Assembly: GCA_965248935.1 (NCBI GenBank)
Contig: OZ252214.1
Span: 4,650,001-4,714,000 of the forward strand
Source of the DNA: G032773895 sp965248935
Lineage (GTDB): Bacteria > Pseudomonadota > Gammaproteobacteria > Pseudomonadales > Cellvibrionaceae
Length of the DNA: 64,000 bases
Direction of reading: 5' to 3'
Shown here: piece after piece, positions 63,908 to 64,000 of the stretch
Layout: each line of letters opens with the position of its first letter
How positions within the stretch are numbered: the stretch's first letter is position 1
The notes under the pieces: generated by a model
Database searches by the model: none
Told to the model about the DNA's origin: nothing
What the model saw: the letters and a program-made list of their open reading frames with translations, nothing else
Program-made: the position numbers and the translations under genes

Positions 63908-64000
63908 TTACCTTTTGTATACCGACTTTCTGTGACCAATTTTTACCACCAATATAACCATTTCCATTCCATGAACTTCATAAATAATACGATAGTCCGC
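63908..64000 (-). CDS. RelE/ParE-family toxin, C-terminal fragment (cut by window edge)
   Basis: The last 30 residues of a minus-strand protein, ADYRIIYEVHGMEMVILVVK followed by IGHRKSVYKR. DYRIIYEV and VVKIGHRKxVY form the characteristic end of RelE-type toxins, which cut mRNA on the ribosome and are paired with an antitoxin gene. The rest of the gene and any antitoxin lie beyond the window. Its stop abuts repeat copy C. Confidence 0.8.
   Translation of the reverse strand, partial: ADYRIIYEVHGMEMVILVVKIGHRKSVYKR

Overview
The window is AT-rich bacterial DNA, most likely from a gammaproteobacterium. This is inferred from the Tae4/Tai4-type effector and immunity pair, the OxyR/catalase/Dps block and the style of the NRPS proteins; a marine Cellvibrionales-like or Teredinibacter-like host is only a guess. 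Its centre is a 52 kb operon of three giant nonribosomal peptide synthetases (1685-53829, all + strand), followed by an MFS exporter (53886-55130) and a stand-alone type II thioesterase (55261-56046).

The synthetases hold 13 modules in collinear order. NRPS1 is C-A-T / Cy-A-T-E / C-A-T-E / C-A-T. NRPS2 is dock-C-A-T / Cy-A(Ox)-T / C-A-T / C-A-T. NRPS3 is dock-C-A-T / C-A-T-E / C-A-T-E / C-A-T-E / C-A-T-TE. Specificity codes that I read by hand predict Thr, D-thiazoline (from Cys), D-Cys, X4, Ser (tentative), thiazole (from Cys), Thr, X8, Tyr, D-Asn, D-X11 (possibly basic), D-Tyr, Cys. I do not recognise this product. The first C domain may add an acyl group, but no acyl ligase lies nearby. 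The chain passes between proteins through TubC-type docking domains whose charges pair as opposites, and a fused thioesterase releases it. Modules 11 and 12 are a near-identical duplication interrupted exactly at the A-domain core, so the two specificities differ.

Next comes a redox block: an OxyR-type regulator (-), divergent from a clade-3-like catalase and a Dps protein (+), 56213-59323. It may be ordinary housekeeping or may protect the producer.

Both ends of the window (1-784 and about 59700-64000) hold small, mostly minus-strand genes typical of bacterial competition and accessory arrays: a Tae4-like amidase effector with a Tai4-like lipoprotein immunity gene, a hydrophobic toxin-like protein with a coupled membrane protein, several small membrane proteins, the tail of a RelE-like toxin, and broken fragments. 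These genes are separated by short structured repeats that recur at both ends. One repeat family sits directly at the 3' ends of three different genes and resembles integron attC sites or a similar cassette boundary, which suggests the NRPS-redox block lies inside or next to a recombining accessory array. I saw no rRNA, tRNA, CRISPR array, integrase or transposase.
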